Below are positions 56,851-64,000 of a stretch of 64,000 nt of DNA, piece by piece (position 1 is the stretch's first letter; each line of letters begins with the position of its first letter). Where the stretch lies: contig JAZUKN010000086.1 of assembly GCA_045643285.1 (NCBI GenBank), positions 1 to 64,000 on the forward strand, in the 5' to 3' direction. The notes beneath the pieces were generated by a model that was given only the letters and a program-made list of their open reading frames with translations, was not told where the DNA came from and searched no databases. This stretch comes from UMGS1696 sp045643285. Lineage in GTDB: Bacteria; Bacillota; Clostridia; Oscillospirales; CAG-272. The translations under genes were made by a program, and so were the position numbers.

Positions 56851-58428
56851 TCATCTGTGTCCGTAAGAATCTATGTCAAGTCCGTCCATTACGCGGTCGG
56901 CGTCGGAAAGTGCCTTTTCAACGAGGTCGTTTGACGTATAAAATTCTCCGACTCCGTTCACCGTCGTGAAGTATTTGCCGCCGGAAACGTGTCCTGTCGA
57001 TGTCTCAAAATAGCGGTAGAACTTATATTCATATATCTGCCCTGCCGTGTTCTCGTAAGTCATCGTCATCACGAGATTGTCGTCGTTTTCCGTCAGCGCG
57101 GCTTTGTCTTCTTCGCTGAGCGTCGCGTATTCCTGATTCGTTATATTCATCAGCGTCATATAGTATTTGCGGAAGTTCGCAACGTCGTCTCCCGTGAACT
57201 TTTTGCCGCTGTTTTCTTCTTTTACTTCAAGCACAGCGTTGCCGTTTTCGTCCGTCGAGTGTTTCAGAGTGAAGTCAACATCGACCTCGCCGCCCTTTAC
57301 ACTGAGTCTTGAGACTGTCTTTATATCGACATAGAACGGCATTTCTTCTATCCATTTGAAGAAATCGTATTCGAGCCACGCAAGCGTCTCCGCCGGCATT
57401 TCGCATATCATCATGTATCCGTACATACTCGACACGGCGTAATATTTGCCGTTTTCCTGCCGCGCGGAGACGAAAATATCCATCTCGACGCCGCCGGACG
57501 TGAGAACTATCGTATAATACGGCTCGTCAAGCCCGTACTGTGCGAGGTCTTCTTCCGTCGGTCTGAGCGCGACTACTCTGTCGCCGACCTGGTTGACGAA
57601 CGAGTACATCACGTCAAAGTACAGGTCTTCGTTTAGTGCGTAAGTGTTCTCAGACGTGTTGTTTTCGGGGTGCGGATACGCCATACGGAGCACGAGCATC
57701 TGATTCTGCAGTATTTCCGTTTCTGTCATGCGCTCGACTGCGACGAAAACATCGTCACCTTTTACAAGCACGAACGAATCGAGCAGATAGTAGTTGTTTT
57801 CGGTCAGTCCGTCGATGAGTTTCGGAGAAAGAAGATTGTACCCCGGTTCAAGTATGGTATCGGCGAGCGTCAGAGACATGATATACACGGCGTCGCGGTC
57901 TGCGAGCCTGACGTAATATCCGCCCTCTGTGATAAGCCCATCGCCGACGTACATTGTGATCTTGTCGCCGTTCGTTTTCGTGAGCGTCCACTGCGCCTGC
58001 GGCTCGTCAAGTCCGAATTCGGCGAGCTTTTCGCGGTCGTCACCGAGATTTTCGGCGACGCGCATCATGGCGACAGGCGTTCCCGTCGTCACGACAAGAG
58101 ATGCGAGCTTGTTGTCGTCGAGCGGCAGTGCGGTTATCCCCTCAAGCGAGAAGCCGGACGCCGATTTTTTGTCCTGCTTTACACTGAACGTGCCGTGTTC
58201 GTTCTCGACCTCTATCGTTCTTATCTCCGAGCGCGGTATCGGCTGAAAAATATAGAAATTCGTCAGCCTGTCGGTGATCAGGACTTCGCCGTCGAGCAGA
58301 TCAAGCTCCACGCGCCCGTCGTCGTTTTCACCGAGCAGGGGATTCACGAATATGAAATACACCGCCACAAGTGCGGCAAACAGTACACCGAGAATTATCG
58401 CGGTGACTGTGCGGTTTTTGATTTTCAT
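56851..58428 (-). CDS. DUF4340-domain membrane protein of a Gld-like ABC system
   Basis: This protein of about 525 residues has one N-terminal transmembrane helix (TVTAIILGVLFAALVAVYFIFV) and a large extracellular part with the repeated FGLDEPQAQWTLTKTNGDKITMYVGD-type DUF4340 unit (a second one near YGLDEPYYTIVLTSGGVEMDIFV). It follows the GldG-like gene with an ATGA overlap, the usual place for this partner of bacteroidete-style gliding ABC systems also found in Clostridia. Role unknown, possibly a surface or transport accessory. Confidence 0.83.
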   Translation of the reverse strand: MKIKNRTVTAIILGVLFAALVAVYFIFVNPLLGENDDGRVELDLLDGEVLITDRLTNFYIFQPIPRSEIRTIEVENEHGTFSVKQDKKSASGFSLEGITALPLDDNKLASLVVTTGTPVAMMRVAENLGDDREKLAEFGLDEPQAQWTLTKTNGDKITMYVGDGLITEGGYYVRLADRDAVYIMSLTLADTILEPGYNLLSPKLIDGLTENNYYLLDSFVLVKGDDVFVAVERMTETEILQNQMLVLRMAYPHPENNTSENTYALNEDLYFDVMYSFVNQVGDRVVALRPTEEDLAQYGLDEPYYTIVLTSGGVEMDIFVSARQENGKYYAVSSMYGYMMICEMPAETLAWLEYDFFKWIEEMPFYVDIKTVSRLSVKGGEVDVDFTLKHSTDENGNAVLEVKEENSGKKFTGDDVANFRKYYMTLMNITNQEYATLSEEDKAALTENDDNLVMTMTYENTAGQIYEYKFYRYFETSTGHVSGGKYFTTVNGVGEFYTSNDLVEKALSDADRVMDGLDIDSYGHR

Positions 58429-59909
58429 TGATGCTTCCTCTTTGTTACGACTACTATGCCGAGGAGCGCAAATATCACCGGAAGAACAGCAGTCATGGCG
58501 ACTGTCCAACGGTTTGCGTCTGCGGTGGTCACTGTTATCGAGCTGTCGTCAAACGGCTTGAACTTGAGGTCTGCGAGCACTCTGTCCTTGCCCATGGCTG
58601 TCATGGATGCCGACAGAATATCTTCGTTCGCGTAGGAATTTGAGACAATATACGCCTGCGACGCGAACGTCGGCGAGCCTGCCGCGATAACGTAGGAATA
58701 GTAGTATTCGTTGTTCACTATTCTCTGCTCTCTCGAAACGGTGAGCAGGTTATATGCGCCGCTCTCCGTCGGGTTCCCGTTCACAACAGCCTCGGACGAC
58801 GGATAAGAGCGAAGCATCGGAGAGACTTCTCTCGATGCGTTCAGTTCACCGCCTCTGCTCCAAAGAATGTCGATAGGCGCGGATTTGCGGATGATCGCCC
58901 TCGGTCTTGCAGAGAGAGAATTGATATCGGAGAGGTACAGTCCGCCTGCGCCTCCCTCGACGTATTCACCGATTATCGAGTATCCGTCGACCGACATGGA
59001 GTGTTCCATGTCGCGCACAGTTGTGTCGGCGACGTAGGAAATGCCCCATTCGGCGAGAAATTCGTTAAGATTCGTGAGATTTGCGACGTATTCGGGATCG
59101 CAGAACACGAGCAGGCATCCGTAGCCGTCGAGAAACGAGTCGATTTTTTCGATCTCGTTGAACTGCGCGTCCTCGGCTTCCGCTCCGACAAAGTCATAGA
59201 TCGGGTTGTAGATGACGACGATGCGGCAGTCTTCGTCGATCTCGTTCTTCGTGAGATCGATCGCATCGACTTCGTAGCCGTTTTCGGCGAACATTGAAGC
59301 GAGTGCTATGGCGGAAGAAATATCTTCGCCGTGCGACGCGGTGAACGCGACCTTCGGCGTTTCGCTTCTCGTTACCTGGAGGATAGCGGAGACGAATTTC
59401 TTCTCTCCGTTGTACGCCCACGCGGTGCTGAGATCAGTCTCGTCGTCGTATGTGAAGAAAACTCTCTGACGGAGAACGGAGACCTCTTTGCCGCTCGTTA
59501 TTACCACAGATGTAGAATCAATATCGGTAGCGGCAGTTTCATAGAACGGGCGGAAAAACGCGGGATTTTTCAGCACATCCACGCATTCTACTGAGATATT
59601 CGTGAAAGACTCGTCAAGCTGTTTCGCAGTCGTGTAGATATATCGGCTCGCGGTGCTTGCTTCGAGTTCGTCCGGCTCGGCGGCGAAGTAGATATGCACG
59701 TCCTCGGTCACGTCGGAGAGGATCTCTTTCGCGTTTTCCGAAAGCGTGAAGATCTTCTCTTCGGTCATATCGACAAACCACATATATTTTGTGCCGAGCG
59801 CGGTGATGATAATGTTGAGTATCACGACAACGGCGATAAACGCAACTGTCAGAGCCGTGCCGGATGCGCCGTAGCGGAATTTCTTTGATTTAAGAAGTGA
59901 TGTTTTCAT
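58425..59909 (-). CDS. GldG-like ABC system auxiliary membrane protein
   Basis: This 494-residue protein has a transmembrane helix near each end (ALTVAFIAVVVILNIIITAL and AMTAVLPVIFALLGIVVV). The extracellular domain has IYFAAEPDELEASTASRYIYTTAKQL, and VVIYNPIYDFVGAEAED and CLLVFCDPEY typical of GldG/ABC-type uncharacterised auxiliary proteins. It sits between permease and DUF4340 genes in one transcript. Confidence 0.83.
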   Translation of the reverse strand: MKTSLLKSKKFRYGASGTALTVAFIAVVVILNIIITALGTKYMWFVDMTEEKIFTLSENAKEILSDVTEDVHIYFAAEPDELEASTASRYIYTTAKQLDESFTNISVECVDVLKNPAFFRPFYETAATDIDSTSVVITSGKEVSVLRQRVFFTYDDETDLSTAWAYNGEKKFVSAILQVTRSETPKVAFTASHGEDISSAIALASMFAENGYEVDAIDLTKNEIDEDCRIVVIYNPIYDFVGAEAEDAQFNEIEKIDSFLDGYGCLLVFCDPEYVANLTNLNEFLAEWGISYVADTTVRDMEHSMSVDGYSIIGEYVEGGAGGLYLSDINSLSARPRAIIRKSAPIDILWSRGGELNASREVSPMLRSYPSSEAVVNGNPTESGAYNLLTVSREQRIVNNEYYYSYVIAAGSPTFASQAYIVSNSYANEDILSASMTAMGKDRVLADLKFKPFDDSSITVTTADANRWTVAMTAVLPVIFALLGIVVVTKRKHQ

Positions 59910-59923
59910 TTCATCCGCCTCCC

Positions 59924-60640
59924 TTACGCATAACGCCGTCTCTCACCGATGCGAACGGCGAGGAACAGGAACACTGCCGTTATCGAGAGATAGTAGACAG
60001 TCGCGGCTATGTCGAACTGCCCGACAGCGAAGTTGCCGTATCTCGAATAGACGGAGAAGAAGCCGAGTATCTGACGGACGAAAAACGAATCAATAAGGCT
60101 GTTGAAAAGTGCTATCCCGACGAACGCGAGAAGCACGCCCATTGTGCCTATTGCGGCTGTGACGGTACTTTCGGTCAAGGTTGAAACGAAAATACCGACA
60201 GCGATGAAGCACATACCGATGAGCAGCATGGCGATAAGGCAGCCGAACGCCTTGCCGACGTTAAGCGAGCCGTTTTCGGGGATGTATTTTGTCAGCGGCA
60301 GGTAGTAGAGGCAACTGAGAAGCACCGTACCTGCAAACATTGTAAATGCGGCGAGAAATTTAGCGACGACCATTGACGTTACAGACACCGGAGCGGTAAA
60401 AAGAAGCTGATCGGTCTTCGTACGCTTTTCTTCAGCGAACGAGCGCATTGTGAGAAGCGGCACGATGACGATATAGCCGAATATCATAAGCTGGAAGTAG
60501 CCCGATATGTCGGACGACTGCTGAAAGAGCGTCGATACGCCGAAAACGAATCCCGACACGGCGAGGAAAACAGCGATGAATACATATCCGAGCGGTGTGA
60601 TAAAATAGCCGCGCAGTTCTTTTTTATAAATTGCAAGCAT
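59924..60640 (-). CDS. ABC-2-type permease (GldF-like)
   Basis: This 238-residue protein has six predicted membrane helices. Its N-terminal AIYKKELRGYFITPLGYVFIAVFL is characteristic of the GldF/ABC-2 family, with MRSFAEEKRTKTDQLLFTAPVS in the coupling region. It pairs with the ATPase immediately upstream. Confidence 0.87.
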   Translation of the reverse strand: MLAIYKKELRGYFITPLGYVFIAVFLAVSGFVFGVSTLFQQSSDISGYFQLMIFGYIVIVPLLTMRSFAEEKRTKTDQLLFTAPVSVTSMVVAKFLAAFTMFAGTVLLSCLYYLPLTKYIPENGSLNVGKAFGCLIAMLLIGMCFIAVGIFVSTLTESTVTAAIGTMGVLLAFVGIALFNSLIDSFFVRQILGFFSVYSRYGNFAVGQFDIAATVYYLSITAVFLFLAVRIGERRRYA

Positions 60641-61590
60641 TATCGTCTCCCCTTTCCGGCGGTTTTTTCAGTGATTTTGATGAACACGTCTTCAAGATTC
60701 ATTCCGCTCGACTGCATACCGATGATTGCACGTCCCTTTTCGCTCATGGCGAAGAAGACGGGCTTACGGACGTCGACTCCGCGCTCGGATTCAACGGCGT
60801 AAGTGTAGCTATCGCTCTCTCTTTCTCCGGTAAGTTCGACCGAAACGACACCCGGTATATCTTTAAGCTCGCGCAGTACGTCTTTCTGCGGTCCGCAGAT
60901 CGAGAACGTATAGCGACGGTTCTCTTCGACTGTTCGCGTGATGTTTTCGGTCTTCTCATCGGCGATGATCTTGCCGTCGTTTATGATGATGACTCTGTCG
61001 CAGACGGACTGGACTTCGGAGAGGATGTGCGTCGAGAGGATAACGGTGTGGTTCTTGCCGAGATTTCGGATAAGGTTGCGTATTTCGATGATCTGCTTCG
61101 GGTCAAGACCGACAGTCGGCTCGTCGAAGATGATGACGGGCGGATTGCCGACAAGTGCCTGTGCGATACCGACGCGCTGGCGGTAGCCCTTCGAGAGGTT
61201 TTTGATAACTCTGTCCTTAACGTCGTCGATTTTTGTCTGGCGGCGGACTTCTTCGAGGTGCTTATCTCTCGGAAGCGTACAGCCCTTGATCTCATAGACG
61301 AAGTCGAGGTATTCGTCGACTGTCATATCGACATAAAGCGGCGGCTGTTCGGGCAGAAATCCGATGAGTTTTTTCGCCTCGTTCGGGTGCTCAAGCACGT
61401 CGATACCGCCGACCTTGACTTGTCCTGCGGTGGACGAAAGGTAACCGGTTATGATGTTCATGGTCGTGGATTTGCCGGCGCCGTTCGGTCCGAGAAAGCC
61501 GACGACTTCGCCTTTACCGACGGTGAACGTAACGCCGTCGACAGCGGCTTTATTGCCGTACATTTTAACGAGATCATTTATTTCAATCAT
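60640..61590 (-). CDS. ABC transporter ATP-binding protein (GldA-like)
   Basis: This ATPase of about 316 residues has Walker A GPNGAGKST, signature LSKGYRQRV, Walker B VIIFDEPTVGLD and the H-loop TH, plus a C-terminal extension after 220. Upstream codons to 61644 are excluded because the GGAG (12 bases before) favours ATG 61590 and homologues start MIEINDLVK. It ends 0-1 bases from the permease start; the unit is ATPase-permease-GldG-DUF4340. Confidence 0.9.
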   Translation of the reverse strand: MIEINDLVKMYGNKAAVDGVTFTVGKGEVVGFLGPNGAGKSTTMNIITGYLSSTAGQVKVGGIDVLEHPNEAKKLIGFLPEQPPLYVDMTVDEYLDFVYEIKGCTLPRDKHLEEVRRQTKIDDVKDRVIKNLSKGYRQRVGIAQALVGNPPVIIFDEPTVGLDPKQIIEIRNLIRNLGKNHTVILSTHILSEVQSVCDRVIIINDGKIIADEKTENITRTVEENRRYTFSICGPQKDVLRELKDIPGVVSVELTGERESDSYTYAVESERGVDVRKPVFFAMSEKGRAIIGMQSSGMNLEDVFIKITEKTAGKGRR

Positions 61591-61734
61591 CTGAAGCAAA
61601 ATCTCCGTTCTGATTATTTTCGTATTTTTGCGCTGATACGCCAATATAAATTCAATTATGTATTATAGCACTGATTTGTAAAAAAAAAATGAACACGGGA
61701 GATTTTTTAAGAAAAAAAGAAGAAAACGTGAGTT

Positions 61735-61910
61735 TTCTTCTTTCCTTTACTGAATGAAAAGGAAAAAAGAAAGAAAACACTTCGTGTTTTCCACCTTTTG
61801 CCGTGAGGTTTCCCGAAATCCGCGGGACGTCGATGGCACCGTCCCCTACCGGAGGTAGATTTGTAGCCCGCGCACAGCCGTGCGGTTTATGCAAAGCCTT
61901 ACAGTTTTCC
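61735..61910 (+). repeat. Short mosaic repeat, copy F
   Basis: Plus-strand order: AAAACACTTCGTGTTTTCC, CCTTTTGCC, a GGGACG...CGTCCC hairpin followed by CTACCGG, and GCACAGCCGTGCGGTTTATGC. These are the end modules of the family. Unlike the other copies it points away from the ABC gene 5' end and toward the livF stop. Confidence 0.68.
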
Positions 61911-61917
61911 CCGAAAA

Positions 61918-61950
61918 CTCAAAAAAGCGCTGATCTCTCAACGCTTTTTC
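61918..61950 (-). terminator. Terminator after livF
   Basis: Minus-strand AAAAAGCG/CGCTTTTT hairpin with T run past the livF stop at 61964. Confidence 0.72.
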
Positions 61951-61963
61951 TGAATTATTACGT

Positions 61964-62665
61964 TTATCCGCCGAGGTACGCTTTCTTTACAGCTTCGTTT
62001 CCGAGAAGCTCCGCACCCGTACCCGTTGCGACTATCTTGCCCGTTTCAAGCACATATCCGCGATCTGCTATCGACAGAGCCATCTGCGCGTTCTGTTCAA
62101 CTAACAAAATCGTCGTTCCTGCTTTGTGCAGTTCTTTGATGATATCAAATATCTGCTCGACAAGGATAGGCGCGAGTCCCATTGACGGCTCGTCAAGCAT
62201 GAGTAGCTTCGGATTCGACATCAGCGCTCTGCCCATTGCGAGCATCTGCTGTTCACCGCCCGAAAGCGTGCCTGCTATCTGACGGCGGCGTTCCAGAAGT
62301 CTCGGGAACTGCGCGTACACTCTTTCAAGTCCCGGCTTGACCGTGCTCTGCGACTGCGTGAACGCACCCATAATGAGGTTGTCTTCAACTGTCATCTGGC
62401 AGAAGATCCGTCTTCCTTCCGGGCAGAGAGCAAGCCCTCTTGATACTATCCTGTGCGCCGGAGTGCCTGAGAGCATCTGTCCGTCGAATGCTACAAAACC
62501 CGTCTTCGGATGAAGAAGCCCTGCTATCGTGTTCAGCGTTGTCGTTTTTCCGGCACCGTTCGCACCGATCAGTGTTACGATCTCTCCCTCTTTGACTTCA
62601 AATTCAACATTCTTTATGGCGTGGATAGCGCCGTAATACACATTGATTCCGTTTACTTTAAGCAC
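61964..62665 (-). CDS. livF: Branched-chain amino acid ABC transporter ATP-binding protein LivF
   Basis: This ATPase of about 234 residues has IGANGAGKTTTLNTIAGLL (Walker A), LSGGEQQMLAMGRALM (signature), LLMLDEPSMGLAP (Walker B), and the LivF-type ending GAELLGNEAVKKAYLGG. GTG 62665 with AGGAGG upstream is the likely start, overlapping closely with the livG stop. It works with livG, livM and an unseen livH and binding protein. Confidence 0.93.
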   Translation of the reverse strand: MLKVNGINVYYGAIHAIKNVEFEVKEGEIVTLIGANGAGKTTTLNTIAGLLHPKTGFVAFDGQMLSGTPAHRIVSRGLALCPEGRRIFCQMTVEDNLIMGAFTQSQSTVKPGLERVYAQFPRLLERRRQIAGTLSGGEQQMLAMGRALMSNPKLLMLDEPSMGLAPILVEQIFDIIKELHKAGTTILLVEQNAQMALSIADRGYVLETGKIVATGTGAELLGNEAVKKAYLGG

Positions 62666-62669
62666 AGCG

Positions 62670-63521
62670 TCAGCCCTCCTTCTTCTTTCCGAGGTACGCC
62701 TCAATAACTACGGGGTTCGCCTGGATCTCTTCCGCCGTACCCTTTGCGATTATCTTACCGAAGTTGAGCACGCAGATACCTTCGCAGATACCCATGACAA
62801 GGCTCATATCGTGTTCGATGAGCATTACGGCTATCCCGAACGTGTCGCGGATCTTGACGATGTTTTCCATAAGCTCGTACGTCTCGGACGGGTTCATGCC
62901 GGCTGCCGGCTCGTCAAGAAGCAGAAGCGACGGTTTCGACGCAAGTGCGCGGACAATCTCAAGCCGTCTCTGTGCGCCGTACGGAAGCGAGCCTGCCTGA
63001 GCGGATGCCATATCCTGCATATCAAATATCGACAGAAGCTCAAGCGCCCTTTCGTGAGCCGCTTTTTCTTTATTCCAATAGCTCGGAAGACGGAGGATGC
63101 CTGCGGCTGTCGAGTATTTTTCCTGGTTGTGAAGACCGATCTTTACGTTGTCTTCAACGGAGAGGTTTCCGAACAGGCGGATGTTCTGGAACGTGCGCGC
63201 GATGCCCATTTTGTTGATCTGCGCCGTCGTTTTGCCGCTTGTGTCCATACCGTCGAGCATGATAGTGCCGCGCGTCGGCTGATACACCTTTGTGAGGAGG
63301 TTGAAAACGGTAGTTTTACCTGCACCGTTCGGACCGATAAGACCTGCGATCTCCGTTCTGCCTATGGTAAGCGTGAAATCGTCGACGGCTTTCAGACCGC
63401 CGAAGTCGATACCGAGGTGGATACATTCGAGAATAGGCGTCTTTCCGAGGTCACGCTCCGGAATGATCGAATGGCTCGGGACGTTCACCATTTTGCCTTT
63501 ATTGAAATTCGGCTGGTTCAT
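62670..63521 (-). CDS. livG: Branched-chain amino acid ABC transporter ATP-binding protein LivG
   Basis: This 283-residue ATPase has IGPNGAGKTTVFNLLTKVY (Walker A), the LivG motif GIARTFQNIRLFGNLSVEDNV, LPYGAQRRLEIVRALA (signature) and LLLLDEPAAGMNP (Walker B). Its start overlaps the livM stop by four bases. Confidence 0.93.
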   Translation of the reverse strand: MNQPNFNKGKMVNVPSHSIIPERDLGKTPILECIHLGIDFGGLKAVDDFTLTIGRTEIAGLIGPNGAGKTTVFNLLTKVYQPTRGTIMLDGMDTSGKTTAQINKMGIARTFQNIRLFGNLSVEDNVKIGLHNQEKYSTAAGILRLPSYWNKEKAAHERALELLSIFDMQDMASAQAGSLPYGAQRRLEIVRALASKPSLLLLDEPAAGMNPSETYELMENIVKIRDTFGIAVMLIEHDMSLVMGICEGICVLNFGKIIAKGTAEEIQANPVVIEAYLGKKKEG

Positions 63522-64000
63522 TCTGCCTGACCTCCCTTCGCCTTTTTCTTTACTCTGTCTTCTCTGATTTTTTCGATTATCATTTTGAGCTTGTCGTTAT
63601 TCGTAACGAGCATTACGAGAATGAGGATTATCGCATACACAAGCATACGGTAGTCTGCAAATTCGCGCAGTGCTTCGGGAAGAACGTACAGGACAGTCGC
63701 CGAAATAACGGAGCCCCATATATTGCCGAGTCCGCCGAGCACGACGAACACAAGAACGAGGATAGACGCATTGAAGTCAAACTTCGCGGCGACGAGGTTG
63801 GAATAGTTCAGTCCGTACAGCGCGCCTGCCGCACCTGCGAAAGCCGCCGACAGAACGAACGCCGTGAGCTTGTACTGCGTGACGTTGATACCCACGCTCT
63901 CTGCGGCGATCCTGTTGTCGCGGATAGCGAGTATCGCACGTCCCGAACGGCTGCGGACGAGGTTGAGAATGACGATAAGTGCGATCATTATGAGAATGAA
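63518..64000 (-). CDS. livM: Branched-chain amino acid ABC transporter permease LivM (partial)
   Basis: This is the C-terminal part of LivM; the 5' end lies beyond 64000. Visible are RAILAIRDNRIAAESVGINVTQYKL (the coupling-loop motif of LivM), LGGLGNIWGSVISATVLYVLPE and a Lys-rich tail. It is the first of livM-livG-livF in transcription order in this window; livH would be upstream. Confidence 0.92.
   Translation of the reverse strand, partial: FILIMIALIVILNLVRSRSGRAILAIRDNRIAAESVGINVTQYKLTAFVLSAAFAGAAGALYGLNYSNLVAAKFDFNASILVLVFVVLGGLGNIWGSVISATVLYVLPEALREFADYRMLVYAIILILVMLVTNNDKLKMIIEKIREDRVKKKAKGGQAE

Overview
The window looks like a chromosomal segment of an anaerobic gut- or rumen-type Firmicute of class Clostridia (an Oscillospiraceae-like lineage is my best guess, by inference). 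The signs are NfnAB electron bifurcation, SLH-domain surface proteins with a CsaB-type pyruvyl transferase, a TetM/EF-G-like GTPase fused to an NYN nuclease domain, a CD1247-type protein after efp, consensus sigma-A promoters with 17-bp spacers, and AGGAGG-type ribosome binding sites. Base composition is moderate, with several more AT-rich islands (about 2.4-3.6 kb, 18.3-19.2 kb, 27.4-28.1 kb, 44.0-44.7 kb, 51.6-52.1 kb).

Layout. 0-5.7 kb: an IS481-like transposase, an unrecognised ORF, rsmJ, a zinc-ribbon PrsW protease preceded by tRNA-Arg, a DUF4430 lipoprotein and pepT. 5.7-9.3 kb: nfnA-nfnB, a phosphodiester glycosidase and tRNA-Thr. 9.4-18.0 kb: a long minus-strand run of cell-surface genes (MBOAT acyltransferase, AlgX-like protein, VanX-like peptidase, RCC1-repeat membrane protein, transglutaminase, lipoprotein, fRMsr, Dabb, GNAT). 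18.3-25.5 kb: two AT-rich hypotheticals, a GH31 glycosidase, the GTPase-NYN fusion and a phosphoesterase. 25.5-26.1 kb: a tRNA-Ser(CGA) with a scrambled upstream copy and repeated downstream 3'-half copies. 26.2-28.2 kb: efp, a Cys/acid-rich protein, and a divergent SLOG/XRE-type gene pair. 28.3-33.7 kb: GT4-CsaB fusion, YgiQ radical SAM protein and an alpha/beta hydrolase. 34-41.6 kb: an SLH/beta-helix protein, a beta-helix paralogue, galactokinase, a membrane protein and rlmH. 42-44.7 kb: a divergent type IIA topoisomerase B subunit and a small SLH protein. 44.8-51.2 kb: DUF6440, SDR, old-yellow-enzyme family reductase, hydroxyacid dehydrogenase, hemW and lepA. 51.6-56.4 kb: a hypothetical, KDG kinase, VOC protein, KDPG aldolase, small membrane protein, ruvX and ribokinase. 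56.8-64 kb: a GldA/F/G-like ABC system with a DUF4340 protein, then livF, livG and a partial livM.

Functional links. Eda (KDPG aldolase) and KdgK complete 2-keto-3-deoxygluconate breakdown and would fit beta-helix surface proteins, GH31 and galactokinase in plant-polysaccharide use (inference). CsaB-type pyruvylation of the wall polymer is what SLH domains bind, so the fusion at 28-30 kb and the two SLH proteins probably belong to one surface-anchoring system. The 9.4-18 kb block looks like a cell-wall or exopolysaccharide O-acylation and remodelling unit.

The most distinctive non-coding content is a family of about 400-bp mosaic repeats of short palindromes in at least four intergenic gaps (19.2, 21.5, 41.6, 56.5 kb), with shorter versions at 51.3 and 61.8 kb, and the tRNA-Ser fragment array at 25.5-26.1 kb. 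No CRISPR array, rRNA, replication origin or prophage was seen.
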